The notes under the pieces were generated by a model. It ran no database searches. It saw only the letters and a program-made list of their open reading frames with translations, and had not been told where the DNA came from. The translations under genes and the position numbers were made by a program. A stretch of 64,000 nt of DNA from Thysanoteuthis rhombus (lineage: Eukaryota > Mollusca > Cephalopoda > Oegopsida > Thysanoteuthidae): contig OY735201.1 in NCBI GenBank assembly GCA_963457665.1, forward strand, positions 25,155,387-25,219,386, read 5' to 3'. Positions 47,708 through 61,085 of the stretch are shown here, in pieces (position 1 is the first letter of the stretch; every line of letters begins with the position of its first letter).

Positions 47708-48394
47708 GAATAGGAAGGAAAAGTAAATTTTAAGGGATTCCCCAACAAAAATTTGATTATTGAAAACGGTCATCCAAGTAATCAAATTTTGAAGACCATT
47801 TATCTATTGTTTTGGCATCAGAAAGCCTCTTTTTTTATCATATCAGTTATAAAAAAAATATTAGTTCAACATATCCGTACAAAAATGTCTTAGAAATACA
47901 GTAGAACGTCTTTGAGGTTATGTTCACCCACCCACACAGACACAGATACACAAAACTGAAATTCCAACGTATTTTAGATCTTGCTGATAAAAAAAAATCA
48001 CTCCTCGAATGTCTGGTGTACAATGATCCCTTGATATGTACTGTTTTGATTAATGCAGTTTTGGTTTTGAGTATCCCTTCATATTTACGGTATCAAATTT
48101 TGATAGTGCAGTTCTAAAAAGTTTGAAAATGGCAGGCAAACCGTCTCCCAATTTTGACTTTCCCCCACTTCGCTGAGTAACCTAATAATGAACATAAGTC
48201 TCTTTTTTTTCTTTTTTAATATTCCAGGATTCATTATGATTATTTCCAATGATTATTATCTTTGAATAATGCAGATTTGATACAAGCAGTATACATCGAG
48301 GATTAATTAATCACACTTATCGAGAGATTACTGTAATACTCTTATTGAACCGATGCTTTGTTTAAATTCTAGTTTTCATAAAGACGGGATCAGC
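47707..48394. other. No gene seen
   Basis: AT-rich sequence; nothing recognised. Confidence 0.35.
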
Positions 48395-48620
48395 CATCAT
48401 GGTGTTATTACCTTCTTTAACAAAGTGGTGAGATATTTATATATTCACCCATGTTCGTTTGTCTGTCTGTCCTACCACCCGACCATCAGTCTATACGATA
48501 TTTCTAAAAGTTCTCAATTAATGCAAATGGTCAAAGGATGGGCAATAAGCTATAGAAAAGGAGATTAAATGTTGGCACATCCATACTTAGTTACCCCCTC
48601 TACATGTCTCTGAAAGCTGT
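48395..48620 (-). repeat. Dispersed repeat family ending 'actttgtt...aggtaa' (inverted copy 3)
   Basis: 'attaccttctttaacaaagt' (48,406-48,425) is the reverse complement of the family end, followed by 'tttgtctgtctgtcct', the inverted GACAGA stretch. It matches 1670-1990 and 21,000-21,322. Confidence 0.5.
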
Positions 48621-48914
48621 AAATGAATTCCAACATAATTTTTCGGCAGGGTAGGTAATGTCCTATGGAAAAAATGAGTAAATTTTAGGGCAGATCCATG
48701 ATTTTTCTACTGTGACTTCCCATCTATCGTGATCAAGGTGAAATCGAAGTTGTTTTTTTTCACAAAAGAAAGACCTGTGAAAACATCGTTTTAAATTTTT
48801 TACCAAAAATAATTGAACAGTTTTGAATTTAAAGTTTATCAAATCGAAACAAAGATAAAAGCAATTATCATTTTATTGTGGAAACTTCATGAAATCAAAG
48901 TGAAATGGATTCTT
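48621..48914. other. No gene seen
   Basis: AT-rich spacer. Confidence 0.35.
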
Positions 48915-49050
48915 TTTAATCCAGAAAGGTTTCAATCCCACCTAGCGGCATTGGAGTAGATATCGAGTCTACGACCACACTGGAGAGTCGTAATACAACA
49001 CAACAGTTGTCTATGGATGACACTAGTATTAATTGCTGCAGTAATCATCT
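48915..49050 (+). repeat. SINE-like repeat, copy 2
   Basis: 'ggtttcaatcccac' (48,928-48,941) resembles a pol III B box. 'gaccacactggagagtcgta' (48,973-48,992) and 'gttgtctatggatgacac' match copy 1 at 31,930. The A-box half is not clear. It runs into (TA)n. Confidence 0.45.
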
Positions 49051-49051
49051 T

Positions 49052-49177
<126 letters not shown>

Positions 49178-49204
49178 CCATGATATCCTCAAAAGGGGAG
49201 GAAA

Positions 49205-49695
49205 TCAAGCAAAAAATTCACTCTTCGGCAGAGTAAGCTCAACTATCAAAAATCCTGAAAAGAACAGTATACAACCAATGCATTCTCCCAATAATCACCT
49301 AGGGAGATGAAACGTGATACCTAACCAAGAGATAGACCTACAAATTGAGAAGCATGCAGCGTGCGCATGAGAGAATCATGCTTTACCATACATGGAGAGA
49401 TAACAAGACAACACAGTATATAAGGAAGAAAACCAGAGTCTGAGACATAATAGAAACTGTTAAAAAACTAAAATGGCAATGGGCAGGTCATGTTGCAAGA
49501 ATGAAAGACAACCGATGGAGATCACGACTCACAACATGGATCCGTAGAGATAACATGAGGGCGACATAACCCAAGATGGAGAGATGAACTAAACAAATTC
49601 AGGAAATACAGGCTCTGCAACGCCCATGATAGAGAATTTTGGCGAATCCTGGGATAGATGTTAAAAGACTGATGATGATGATGGTGATGATGATA
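49205..49695 (+). mobile_element. RTE-like retrotransposon, best-preserved C-terminal relic
   Basis: 'ITYGDETWYLT'-type sequence near 49,293 is followed by 'HTWRDNKTTQYI' (49,390). Then comes KLKWQWAGHVARMKDNRWRS then RLTTWIRRDNMRA (49,465-49,565), the diagnostic 'W.GH.ARM.DNRW' block of RTE C-termini. After a frameshift the 'NAHDREFWRILG' block lies near 49,618-49,655. It ends in (GAT)n at about 49,668-49,695. Confidence 0.75.
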
Positions 49696-49699
49696 TATA

Positions 49700-49729
49700 G
49701 AGAGATAGATAAATAGATATTTATAGATT

Positions 49730-49777
<48 letters not shown>

Positions 49778-49778
49778 G
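49700..49778. repeat. Imperfect (GATA)n microsatellite
   Basis: GATA units with AAAT and TTTA interruptions, directly after the (GAT)n tail of the RTE relic. Confidence 0.93.
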
Positions 49779-49924
49779 GATGTAATCCATCAGAATGAAA
49801 TATGACCTTGGATATCCGTGTGATCAATTTCGGGAAATCTTGTCAGCTTAGCAGAACCCCTAAAAGAGACTCCTAAAAATCGGTTGGTAGTGACTCCAAA
49901 AGACAGTACGTGATCTGAATTTCT

Positions 49925-50020
49925 ATATATCACTTGACATCCCTAATTTTGGTGAGGATTGTTCCTGTTGTCCTTTTTCTGGTTACAGTAGAGAGAAAAG
50001 TAACCTGTAGTTTCAGTTAA
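49925..50020 (+). repeat. Dispersed motif 'tgaggattgttcctgttgt', copy 2
   Basis: 'ttggtgaggattgttcctgt' (49,953-49,972) and 'tgtcctttttctggttac' match 20,850-20,900. Confidence 0.35.
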
Positions 50021-51528
50021 AATATGAAATTACTTGATTGATTTAATCAAGTTATTTTTTGTAAAGGAAACGCTGCTTGATTTTTTCTTGCCACTCATCT
50101 CATTCAGTAACTAGATAAAAGAGGAGCAAGGTCCCTTCTCCAAATACGTCTGACTTCTCTAGTTGACCCGCACATAGATAGCGACTACAAACCGTCAAAT
50201 GTCTGCAGTTTAGTATTGAATCAATTTTTTCCACACAGACGTCCCTCATTATGTATTATGATATATGCATTCATATATGTAATTATTCTTTGCAAATATA
50301 TGTGTGAGTATATATATATATGTGTGTGTGTGTATGTGTGTGTGTGTGTGTATGTGTGTGTGTACCAGCATGTGTAATATTAATGCAGATATATACTAAA
50401 AGTATCATCATCAAAAATATGGAAAGGTGCATTACCAACAAGACCACAGCAATACTTGAAGTTCCACGCTACACTGAACGTCTGAACCATAACTTATTTC
50501 AATTAAATCAGTTTGATATTACATGCAAAATAAAATGGGCTCTATATTAATGCTATCCCCAAAATAAAATAATATCAAAACTTTTGAAAATATTAAAAAA
50601 TTCGATCAGCCATCAAACTGAAGATAATCTTAGTGACTTCAATCCTACTATTTCTGAACACACCATTGATAAAAAACCCTTGAACCTCATCCCAAGAAAA
50701 GTATATACCATAGCTACACACTAATAAATCACCACTCATACTGTCATACATAAGCATACACACAAAAACCGTACACACATATACCCACAAACACATGCAT
50801 GTGCAAACTAACACACAAGCACAAATCAATCAATATTAGATTGATAAAAAAAATAACAACACCTTTAGCCAAAGACTAAATTGTTGCTTATCGCTCGATG
50901 ATGGCAATTCTGCTCAGATTCACGATGATATGGCGAATAATGATATGTTTATAAGAACGAGTCATACCCACCAACCAAGTGGTCGTTATCATATCAAATC
51001 CAACAACATTTCCTTTCCCGTTCAAATCAAATCACCTACGATTGTCTGGAAGCTGAAATTGGTTTGCAGGAATCATAGATATCAACTGAAAAAATACCAA
51101 ATAAGAAAATTAAAAAAATTACAATTAGATTGAAGAATGAAAACTGAACAATTATTCTGCAGATACACTTGTTTTGTCTTTTATTGAACTGTACACTTTT
51201 ATAATACGTAAATGCATCGAAGCTGCTGCCAACTCCCATTGCAAGTTTATATTGCAATGATTGTTCCACTGGTCAACTACATTGATTAAACCAATCTTGA
51301 AGCAGCACTGTATAGGAACCAGTGATTACGACAGCAAAACATGTGGATGCGATAAACCCTTAACTTACCACGATGCATAAATGACCTTCAAGAAAACCAT
51401 GTACCACACACACTCACTCAGATACACACAATAATTCGTCAACAGTCACACAAACATTAGCATGCACTTGCACTCACGAGGCCACATAAGCCACACATAC
51501 ACAAAGCCAGATTGTGTCCTTAAAACGA
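50021..51528. other. No gene seen; (TG)n at 50,320-50,362
   Basis: A 1.5 kb AT-rich stretch. It contains a (TG)n run with TATG interruptions and CA-rich sequence near 50,745-50,820. No recognised frame. Confidence 0.4.
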
Positions 51529-51561
<33 letters not shown>

Positions 51562-51564
51562 CAC
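51529..51564. repeat. (AC)n microsatellite
   Basis: About 17 AC units with one GC interruption. Confidence 0.96.
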
Positions 51565-52014
51565 TCTGGGATTTATTTGGTTATGTTTTTATCTTATATT
51601 TTCAATTGTACTCCTGGAAACGCTTATTAAGTCGAAATGCATCAGATATTCTAATGATTATCTCAATAGTAAAAATGCAATAAAATGTTTTTCTCAAACT
51701 TTCCACTTGACGTTTTTGGTCATTGCCTCTGTTCTGTTTCTACGGACAATAGATCAGCACTGGAGAGTCCCTTCAAGGGTGCCTGCCTGAGCAGAAAGTT
51801 TTGAGATCCTGAATGATCGATCGTCATGATGACCCTCTCAGTGTCGTTGGCGTAATTTAGAGGAAAGTAGAGAGCGATTTGTCGGCCCACAACTTGGCTG
51901 CAGGAGCTTCTGGACGGCTGTCAACTCACCTTTAAGAGGGATCCACTCCCTGGCTTTGGAATCAGAGTTGTATTTTCTCTAGATAGGTTGCTTTTCCAAG
52001 ATTAGAGAACCGAT
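51565..52014. other. No gene seen; possibly remote 3' flank of copy K
   Basis: No hairpin unit of the RLE family is recognisable here, so the 3' end of copy K cannot be placed. Confidence 0.35.
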
Positions 52015-52800
52015 TCTGCCTTGTATTTCCAGTTCTTTTCTATATATCTGTGCTTATCGCTGTGGCCTGACATAGTCTCAATCCTTCCTTTTTTCTCTAG
52101 CTCCTCCAATCTTGACTATAATGTCTTCGGTCACAGTTCACAGAACACTCTCTATTACTGGTAATACCTTGTGTTTCAAGTTCTACATCCTTCTCAGCTC
52201 CCAGACCAAGTCCTAGTTCTTTCTCAGCTTCAACTCTCCTTTATACTCACTTCGTAGTCACGTCTATGATCTTACAGCCTCTTCCCCCACCTCACGAAAA
52301 AAATACCAGATCTGTTCTCACCTGGATAGGAGAGTGGGTCACTTTGGATGTCGAAGACCTGAAGCAATTTGTGGCTTCTACTTTCCAAGAAGACAAACTT
52401 GGTATGTGCTGGCACCATTTGTCTTCATGGTCAAATCCTAATCTTTTGCTCAGTGTGTGACAGTTTATACCGTATCGTGCCTGTCATTGTATTTCTTCAG
52501 AGCTAGTTTTGTATAATTCCTGGTTATATGGTTTGCAGTCTCATCAATTTCTCCACATTAATAGCATTTGTTGTTTGGTCGACCTTTGCCTTGACATAGG
52601 TTGTCCCTACATATTTGGGGTATTTGGGTATTTGAAGGGGCAGGGAGTTTTCCTGCAGACAGATCCTGTATTTCTCTTCAATTAATTTTGCGTAGCCATG
52701 TCTGTGCTCGCTCGTCTGTGATATTCTCTGTCTTTAGAATTTCCCGAGTAGCTTTTTCTTTTTTCTTCACTGCATGCTTGCAAATACTTTTCTAATCCTA
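52015..52800 (-). mobile_element. RLE-type non-LTR retrotransposon, decayed copy K
   Basis: On the minus strand it follows the coding order of copy C. 'tagtctcaatcc' (52,073) lies in the IGIR.RIET block. 'ggtcactttggatgtc' (52,337) matches DFDIQSDH. 'ccatttgtcttcatggtcaa' matches FNHVEKCYQH, and the zinc-knuckle region is near 52,560. The SWTWLRK region is near 52,690. The 5' end abuts an ATC/ATT run at 52,801. No open frame remains. Confidence 0.6.
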
Positions 52801-52839
52801 TTATCATCATCATCATCATCATCATTATTATTATTATTA

Positions 52840-52901
<62 letters not shown>
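52801..52901. repeat. (ATC)n(ATT)n microsatellite
   Basis: About 8 ATC units, then about 24 ATT units. It lies at the 5' edge of copy K. Confidence 0.97.
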
Positions 52902-52977
52902 GAATCACAGTAGAATAACAGATGGACCAATCAACCAACCAGCCAAGTGGGTTCTTCTTTCCTCGCTCATTGGTGTG

Positions 52978-52979
52978 TG

Positions 52980-53014
<35 letters not shown>
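52978..53014. repeat. (TG)n microsatellite
   Basis: About 18 TG units. Confidence 0.96.
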
Positions 53015-53017
<3 letters not shown>

Positions 53018-55145
53018 AGGAGTTCAATTTTTGGGGATTACAAAAGAATATAATTATCATCATAATAATTATTAACCCTATTTTTTGAAATTACTATTGC
53101 TATTGGAAATTTATTATTTTTTTCTGTTCTTTTTCTGGTCTTCAAAACTCATTTTATTGTTTTTCGGTAGTTTTTAATTCAGATTATTTTTGTCTTTGCC
53201 GACGTTGCAGCAGCGATTGTTGCAGCCATCGGTGCTATTCCCGGTTGTGTTTCTAAAGAGACACCATTCTGATATTGATGGTGTTATTTGAATATCTTGA
53301 CCGGCAGATGTTCGTGGGTCTCCATCCTCCCCCCAGGCCTCGTGAGTGATTTAATTATGCTAATTAGTAGTCGACAACGACCACAAAAGACAACGACAAC
53401 GTCACTGGCCACCCGGTTTTAGTTTTGAATAATTCGCCTTTGTCTGAACCGAGAAACGTGGAATAAATAAAACCAGCTTTTTTCGTTTTTTTTGTTTTTG
53501 TTTTTATTATTTACTCATTGTTAGTTTGTTATATTCAAATCCAAATGAATTTTTGAACTGAAGACGACAGAAATATATTCCTATTTGTAGAGAAGTGTTT
53601 GGTGGATGAAAAACGACAAGGAAGTGGGGTCAAAAAGTTAAGAGGAAAGGGTGAAGGTGGAAAATAAGAGACAAAAGAGAAAGGAGTGAGAACAGAACAG
53701 AACTTACAGAAGTAGAAACGACAAATTTGGAGAAAAGCGAAAGGAGAGAATATTTTCTCCCGAATCATATGGAAGTCAGACCTGGGAGAACAAACATTCG
53801 AGAGAAATACAGTTTTAGAATAAAATGTACAAAACGGTGAGTCTTTTTGATGAGCCGAACGATTGAATCGAACTAGTATTGGTTCAAATTAGAACAACCG
53901 AAGACAGCATTCCCCTCACTGGGGACATATTTCTTAAGGGAAGTAATTTTAGTTTTACGATGGGAATAATTTTTTTTTGCAGTTAATAAATCCTGGGTGG
54001 GAGATATGTGACAGCAGTTTGTACAAATACTGACAAATCCACTCTCTTCTCTGCTAACTATTTTGTCATGCCAGAAGCATTAGTTTTTGCCAAGGAATCC
54101 AAAGATGTGAAAGAGCGTAGGAAGGAATATACATACATGTTTTAAAGGGCATTATTCTTAATTGCTAAAAGAAAACGTGACCTAATATTTACCTAATGGA
54201 GTATTACACCTTCCCTATTCACAAATTCAAAATCCTACTCATTGATTGCTATCTCTAGGTGATCTGATTGTGAGCAGTACTTGCTTGATTCACTCGTTTG
54301 GTTCACCAGAAAGACTTCATTGAATATTCCATTCTTCCTTTTGATGAAGATTGGTCTTTCCGACAGTCACTGGTGGTTCATTTCGCTGGTCCCACAGTCT
54401 ATTGCCTTCGACGTTTTCATAATAAATCCATATTTTCCATGGCTGAGAAATTTATTTGAAAAGATTTGAATACAATCGGGGTCTTTTGTTTTTGATATTC
54501 CTAGTAAAGGATAGAACGAGAAATACAATATAATAACAGGTAAAAGTATAGCCTGAACAGTTGCTAGGAAGATGGTAATGCCCCATATTTCATTCCAAAA
54601 TGCAATACCAACCGGCTTTGATGAGCATTCGAAATCCAGGCATTACTCCAGACTCGAGCAGCAAAATATTCAACAAACACATTCTCTAACAGAATTATGA
54701 TTGCTGGAGAAATAAAAACTATGATGACTAAGCTAACACTTTCTTCATAGATACACAGGGTTTTTTAGTTGCTCATCATACACATCACCATCTTCTCGTA
54801 TCGACAAACCTTTCCGTCTCATTCCTCTATCTTGTGTCTCGTCATTCCTTCTATGTTCATTAACTCATGGGCACCAATTGTGTTACTCCACCTGTTTTCA
54901 TCTCCTTTCGCTGTGTCCATTCCATCTCCCCTTTTGTTGATTAATGACTTGTATAATATGCTTTACTTTAGTTCCTTCTTTAATCCATCCTTGTTCTATC
55001 TCTTACGGTTATACCGATCATTGCCCTGTTGGTTTTATTTATTTCAATGTTTTTCAACCGTAATTCATAATAGGTAAAACCATAAGAGTTGAGGGCATAG
55101 CTCTAGGAGACGTTGACGGAAGACCAAGACAGCAGAATGAGTACA

Positions 55146-55149
<4 letters not shown>
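53015..55149. other. No gene seen (2.1 kb)
   Basis: AT-rich. A purine-rich stretch lies at 53,585-53,760. A T/C-rich frame at 54,769-55,077 has low complexity. No recognised family. Confidence 0.35.
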
Positions 55150-55214
<65 letters not shown>

Positions 55215-55221
55215 TATATAC

Positions 55222-55285
<64 letters not shown>
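55150..55285. repeat. Compound (TA)n(CATA)n(TA)n(TG)n microsatellite
   Basis: (TA)n at 55,150-55,212, CATA units at 55,219-55,234, (TA)n to 55,267, (TG)n to 55,285. Confidence 0.97.
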
Positions 55286-55530
55286 TTATGTTTGTTATTG
55301 TGCATGAAACTGTAAAAGACTGAAGGAGTCAAATATGCGTATAAATGTGTATACTTTATAATGAAAAGGGAAATAATCTCTATCTGGGTGTTTGCATGTT
55401 TGTGCACGTGTGACAGAGAAAGTATGTTTTTATTTATGCGTATATGTGACGTGAAAGAGTGTGTTTCTATGTATGTTTGTACGTTGTCTCTGTGTGCGTG
55501 TATGCGTTCATGTGAGCGTGCGTTTAGACC

Positions 55531-55535
<5 letters not shown>

Positions 55536-55563
<28 letters not shown>

Positions 55564-55590
55564 GTGTGTGTGAGAGAGTGAGAGAGAGAA
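55536..55590. repeat. (GA)n(TG)n microsatellite
   Basis: About 13 GA units, a short TG run, then more GA. Confidence 0.93.
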
Positions 55591-55837
55591 AAGAACGTCT
55601 GTAAAATAATGAAGCTTTTTGATGGCAGAATAGTAATAAGCAGTTTGAAATGGTGCCAAATTTTTAATGAAAAACCTGCTCTATTACGATGGATGATGTA
55701 CCAAGTTTGCTCTGACCTTGAAAAACCATGCTCGTATATTCATTTTCGGATCAAAATAATTAAACACGGAAAAACAAGTTGGAAAAATTAGTCCTTTCTT
55801 TCGGTCTTTCTTTCTGTCTCTTTTTTTTTTCTTTCTT

Positions 55838-56312
55838 TTAGAAAGCGACTACCAAAACTCTTACCAAAACATAGGTTTATTCAGTTTTCGAGCTGGTCTG
55901 TCTGGCATGTTGGCTGGCGTATTGGCCGGCCAATTGGCTATGTATTCAGCAAGCAACGCCGATGGGACAAGAGGGCTGAAAATCCATCATTTACTCCTTA
56001 TGATATCAAAAAAAAAAAAAAAAAAGAATTGTTTAATCCCAATTAAATAGGCTTTTAGTTGGTTGCAGTTGATTTTGCAATGTTATTCTATGCTTACCTG
56101 ATCTCTTAATTTGTGGCCAGCGGCATTCATAGTTTCTTTTTTTCAGAATTCAAACATTTTTTTGATCTCTGACAGACTTGAGACGTGATAAGTAACGTAT
56201 TAATCAATTGCCCTCCTTCTCCATTTTTAATTGATCACCCAACGCTGAATTCTGCCAAAATATCTTGGTCATGTCACAGTTTCTCTTGAGTGATCAACCA
56301 GATTTGTATTTA
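55838..56312 (-). repeat. ~450 bp dispersed element, copy 10 (inverted)
   Basis: On the plus strand, 'ttcagttttcgagctggtct' (55,880) and an expanded 'ggctggcgtattggccggcc' stretch (55,912) invert the family's cagccagac block. 'gtcatgtcacagtttctctt' then 'gagtgatcaaccagat' (56,269-56,304) is the inverted 5' end. Confidence 0.6.
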
Positions 56313-56924
56313 CTTTTATTTTCTTTCAAGTCTGTTCATAATCGTATTCATTATAGGCTGTTGATGAACCCTTGAATCTTTTTCTTAAATTTGAAACATT
56401 GCGGTTTATTCATCTTTAATTTTTTTCTGCACTCATGCTGCGTGTCAAAGAACAGGATTTTTCCTCGGTACCAATTTTACTCGAGCAGCTTTCAATTGTG
56501 TGAATAAATGTATCAATAAAAAAAGATGTTCATTTCTTTATCTTTTTTACACGATCGAAGGATGTGCCATTTGCTACCAAATAAAATTGGTGCACAGCAA
56601 AGATAAGTTCCCACAAAAAATATCTTCTAAATCATCTCACACGCACACAAACATAATTGAAAACAACGGACAAATTTTGTCTATTTCTTCTTGTTTCTTT
56701 CACTTGTTTAAGGACTAATTGTTTGAAAACAAGATTGGAACTATGTAGAAACATTTTGCAAAGATCTGGAATGGTTAATTCGAGATATTATGATCATCGA
56801 TGGTCATTTTCAAACTTTCGTATGAGGTTTGATTTTTTTTGCTATTGCTGATGTTGGTGTTTGTATTTGTTATTTTATTGATTCAAAAATACATATACAC
56901 ATATGAACTTCAATATATATACAA

Positions 56925-56930
<6 letters not shown>
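56313..56930. other. No gene seen
   Basis: AT-rich. Two short overlapping frames at 56,500-56,851 are not recognised. Confidence 0.35.

Positions 56931-57003
<73 letters not shown>
56931..57003. repeat. (TA)n microsatellite
   Basis: About 36 TA units. A further (TG)n(TA)n run lies at 57,187-57,231. Confidence 0.97.
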
Positions 57004-57006
<3 letters not shown>

Positions 57007-57195
57007 ACATATTTATATATAAGAACTCTAAGCAATATTTCATGACTCTCTGACATAAGAATATAGGCTTGATGACATGGTCTCACAAAAACCTATCTGT
57101 ATGGACGCTTGCTTACTATACAGGTGTGTACATATGTGTGCGTCAAGATATATAGGGAACGTTGGCGGAGTGTCCGTGCATTTGTGTGTGTGTGC

Positions 57196-57231
<36 letters not shown>

Positions 57232-59509
57232 GTTATTCTGGAAATGTTATCAATAAGCCCTTAGTCTAAATGTAATTTGTTTCACCTGCACTTTCCTTCG
57301 GTACATTATGGTTTAGATTCAATGTCCTTGGTTGGTCTTTATCAAAATTTATTATTCAACAAGTTCTTTTTTGGTGCCGTGAACTAAAACAAGTCTATAG
57401 TACAATATCTGCGGCTATGCAGAAAAAAAAAGTTGCTGAGTTTGTGAGTGTATCCATAATGGCGAACAGTGATATTTTGTTTGATTTATTTTGACAATAT
57501 GTTATAATTACTAAATGCTTTTTCTCAAATTGATCTTTTCGGGAGATGAGCACGTGTGATCGAAATTTTCATCCACGCATATGATAAATAGAAATCGTTT
57601 TTTTTTTTTCACTGAGTCACGCTAACGGAGGCATATAACGTCGTAAATTAGAAATTTATCTTCAGATAAAAAAGTAAAAAGGCTGAATTTGAGGAATAAT
57701 GAAAAATATGAAAAGTCATGGAAAACAAAACAAAATCTGTTTATGGTCTCCAGAACGCTAATACTATTCTGTATTGATGACGTATAAGGATGAAATGTAT
57801 ATATCCATATATTTGACGTTTGGCTTAATTTTTTAACAGCACAGGTAAAATAGTTGTGTAATCATTTTCAAAAAGAGGTTTCTATGAAAATCAAAATTGC
57901 CTTCTTCGTTTTCAATTGGTATTGATCAATTTTAGTAGTGACTTGCTGAAAATCCATTCTTTCAGGATTCCAAATGGTTCCAGTAGAAGGCTTAACCCTT
58001 TTTCCAGGAAGGGTCAGGGAATCCAACATTTAAGGGTAGCTGTAGCTGATGGTTAGCTATTATTTGTGTATAGCTTTCTCTCAAGCCACTGGGATAAGTA
58101 TATGACATATTTATAAAACAGAACTCTGGTTACAGACTGTTGGCTGCATAATTTTTGGACCCCCCCCCCCAAGAAGCAACTGTTTATTTTTTCTGAATCC
58201 GACCTCGGAATGTCTACTTTACATCAAGAAAGCTGTATTTGATCATGGTTTTATTTTTAATTTTTGTCTCAGATGCATAGTTATCATGTTATAAGAATAC
58301 ATACATATATACATGCATACATGCATACATATATTACCACTACATATATATATATAAGCTGATGTGAAAATGATTCTCATTTCGTTTGAATTCCAAAAAG
58401 AAATCCCATGTTAGCAACGTTCAAGTTCTAAGAACAAAATCACATGAAATATCGTAAAAATTGAAGAAATGTCAATGTGAATTACATTTACACCACATTT
58501 GTTCATATTCTGTATAAAAAATAAATAAGAACGATGGGAAATGCTAAAGATATTGAGGAGAATATGATCATCCATTTGTGGATATTGTTATTACAAATGT
58601 GAGCATCCATAGAACAGAGTAAACTAACTATCGAACACTTTTCAGCGTAAATTAAAACAGCATTCTCTTTGTATTTTCGATTTAATTTTCGAACAGACAG
58701 ACTTTAAAATGCGCATACAACAAACTTCATAGAAAAATAGATCATAATATTTTTTTTTTCAAATCGGGTGGAAATTGTTAATATTTTTGTTTCAACAAAT
58801 GGCGTCAGCGACAAGAAAATAATGAAAAAATAGCAAATATATAAATGGCCAAAGACTAATTTATTCAACAGAACAACTTAGGGAATGTTGGTCACATGGG
58901 AATAAACCGTTACGCCATCTGTCGGCTGCCTTTCGGAAGAAATGGCACCGGGAATCTGCGAATAAATCAGCGATTTTTTTTTGTCATAACTTTTTTCAAA
59001 AGAACTGATTTTTTTTGCACAGAAGAAGAAAATGTTTCTTTCATTTTTATATGATGTTTAATACATGTCAGACAGTTTTCAGATAAATGCGTCTATGAAT
59101 GTAATTTCAAGTTTGGGTAAGAGACACATTGCGTATTACTCATTTCGATGCACGGATAAAAATAATTTGTATTTGGATGTGTGAGTAATTTTTTTTCTAT
59201 CTGGTTGCATATAAATTTGTTTCCATGTATAACATTTATTGTACATTGTCTGTTATAATGTAGATATCAAGTGAGCTTTGATGAGTCTAGAATGACCTTG
59301 ATTGAAGTAGGAAGGTTGTGTGCTACCAAAACCCCGTATTGGGAAGGGACTGACTACCTTGAAAATCAGCATTCAATATTCTCTCTTCTATCTGAGTAAA
59401 TTTCCACCGTTTTCTACGAAAAAATGACGATGAAAGGGCAGTTTTTACAAATAATCTTCCTCTTTGATCTGATTTATTTTGAATTAATTCACCATTTTCT
59501 TTCCATTTT
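57232..59509. other. No gene seen (2.3 kb)
   Basis: This is the longest stretch without any recognised repeat or frame of note. It is AT-rich, with a run of ten or more C near 58,160 and CATA units near 58,300-58,330. Confidence 0.4.
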
Positions 59510-60190
59510 TAATTTCGAGCCATTTTTCACACAGTCATGTGAACCGTTTTGTTTAGAATACGAAATGAAAAAATGTTGCGAGTAACATTTTCTTCATTAA
59601 ATTAATTCTCAAATATTTTCATGGTAAAATAATGGAAGAAAATGATTTCCATGACTGAAAAAGGTAACCAACATTTTTCAAAATTCGCCAAATCGGTTAC
59701 TCGTAGTACAATTTGGCAACCTTGCTTCGCTTACATAATGGATGCTATGAAAAATCTTTATACATTAGCAAATAACACTAAAAAAATGAGATAACCCTTG
59801 CTAGCAGGAATAAAACAAATTTCTGTGTATGATGTGTCTAGCTGCTATTGTTTACAAATGAGAAAGCAAAGAAAACCGAAAATTACTTGCTTCAGCACAA
59901 ACACTATAATTCCCCAATTACTATGGACAACCACATTTTTCACATAAGTAACAACACTTTGAAAGAATGGGCTATCGATTGATGAATATCCCATCTCTAT
60001 ATCTTCATTAGTGTCCGAATTGTTAAGCTTCAAAAAGCGTGACAAACGGACCGGACAGTAGTGGGTCGTGTAATTTTTCAAAATCTATATAAATCATCAA
60101 AACAAGTTATATCGAAGAGTTAAAAATTGCATCTAGTTTCCGAGAGGTAAAGCAGTTCTGTGACCAGTCCTTTTATTGATAATGACCTTG
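59510..60190 (+). repeat. Unclassified dispersed repeat, copy 2 of a pair
   Basis: It aligns with 13,130-13,790 in the same orientation. The same landmark order holds from 'tattttcatggtaaaataat' (59,614) to 'agcttcaaaaagcgtgacaa' (60,027) and 'cagttctgtgacca' (60,152). Confidence 0.55.
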
Positions 60191-60551
60191 CTTTTTAATC
60201 GGTTGCAAAGAAGCAATTGAATGTAATTCAAAAGTAAGTTAATAAGATACAGGTAATATAATATACCCGGAGGCAGTTCAGTAAAATGTGAGCTAGGACA
60301 CCCACGCAATAGCAGCAGATGAAAATAAAACCAATACTGCCACTAATTCTCTCTGTCGATCTAGCATACAAGAAAGATAACTATTGTCTCAATCTCCAAC
60401 TAAAAAGATATAACCGTTGCTTATATTCTAAGAAAGCAAAACTACTTCTATAAAAGTAGATGCTATCGTCGAGTAAACGCTAATTTTGAATATCAACCAA
60501 ATGTGTAGACATAACATTAAACTCAAAACACACCCACACATAACTCTCTCC

Positions 60552-60555
60552 TCCC

Positions 60556-60594
<39 letters not shown>

Positions 60595-60605
60595 GTATAT
60601 ATATA
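60552..60605. repeat. Compound (TC)n(AC)n microsatellite
   Basis: About 10 TC units then about 11 CA units, followed by a short TA run. Confidence 0.95.
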
Positions 60606-60744
60606 CATACATACATATCAATAAAGGACAGATGGATACAAATTAATTATGCATTGGAAGGCATTCAGTATTACTATATAAGCGATTTTTCTTCTCCTTT
60701 TTCGTTTGTGCATTTATGTATTTGATTGGAATGAGATTTTTCGT

Positions 60745-61085
60745 CCGAGTCCTACTCTTTCAGTGGACACCAAGAGTGCTTCCGAGCTTGTGTGGCTGGG
60801 TGGGCTGTTAACTATTTGATCTCTGTGGTGCGCCCTCTAAAGGCATAAACTCATTTCAAGCTCCCTAGGAATCGTCAGGCCGTCTTCACAAAAGGTGACG
60901 TTGCCAGTCTTTTGGACCATTGCCTGTGATCTGATTTGCGCAAACGCATTTTTAACACGGTGAGATTGACATGGCAAAAGATGGCCTGCTGTCTCAGCGA
61001 AATGGGTGGTAGTCGCCCATGTCAAGGCTTATCTTCCAAAGTAGGCCAAAAGCATCAGGGTCGAAGATCAAGGGCGTGAACTCGG
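60745..61085 (-). pseudogene. Unidentified coding-like relic, minus strand
   Basis: This ~340 bp patch is less AT-rich than its surroundings. The minus frame reads (L)TWATTTHFAETAGHLLPCQS then HRVKNAFAQIRSQAMVQKTG and NVTFCEDGLTIPRELEMSLCL, with a stop near 60,837. Immediately upstream, in another frame, it reads FDPDAFGLLWKIS. One frameshift near 61,030 would join the two. The peptide is balanced in composition, unlike the chance frames nearby. I do not recognise the family. It may be a transposon-derived relic or a broken host exon. Confidence 0.3.
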
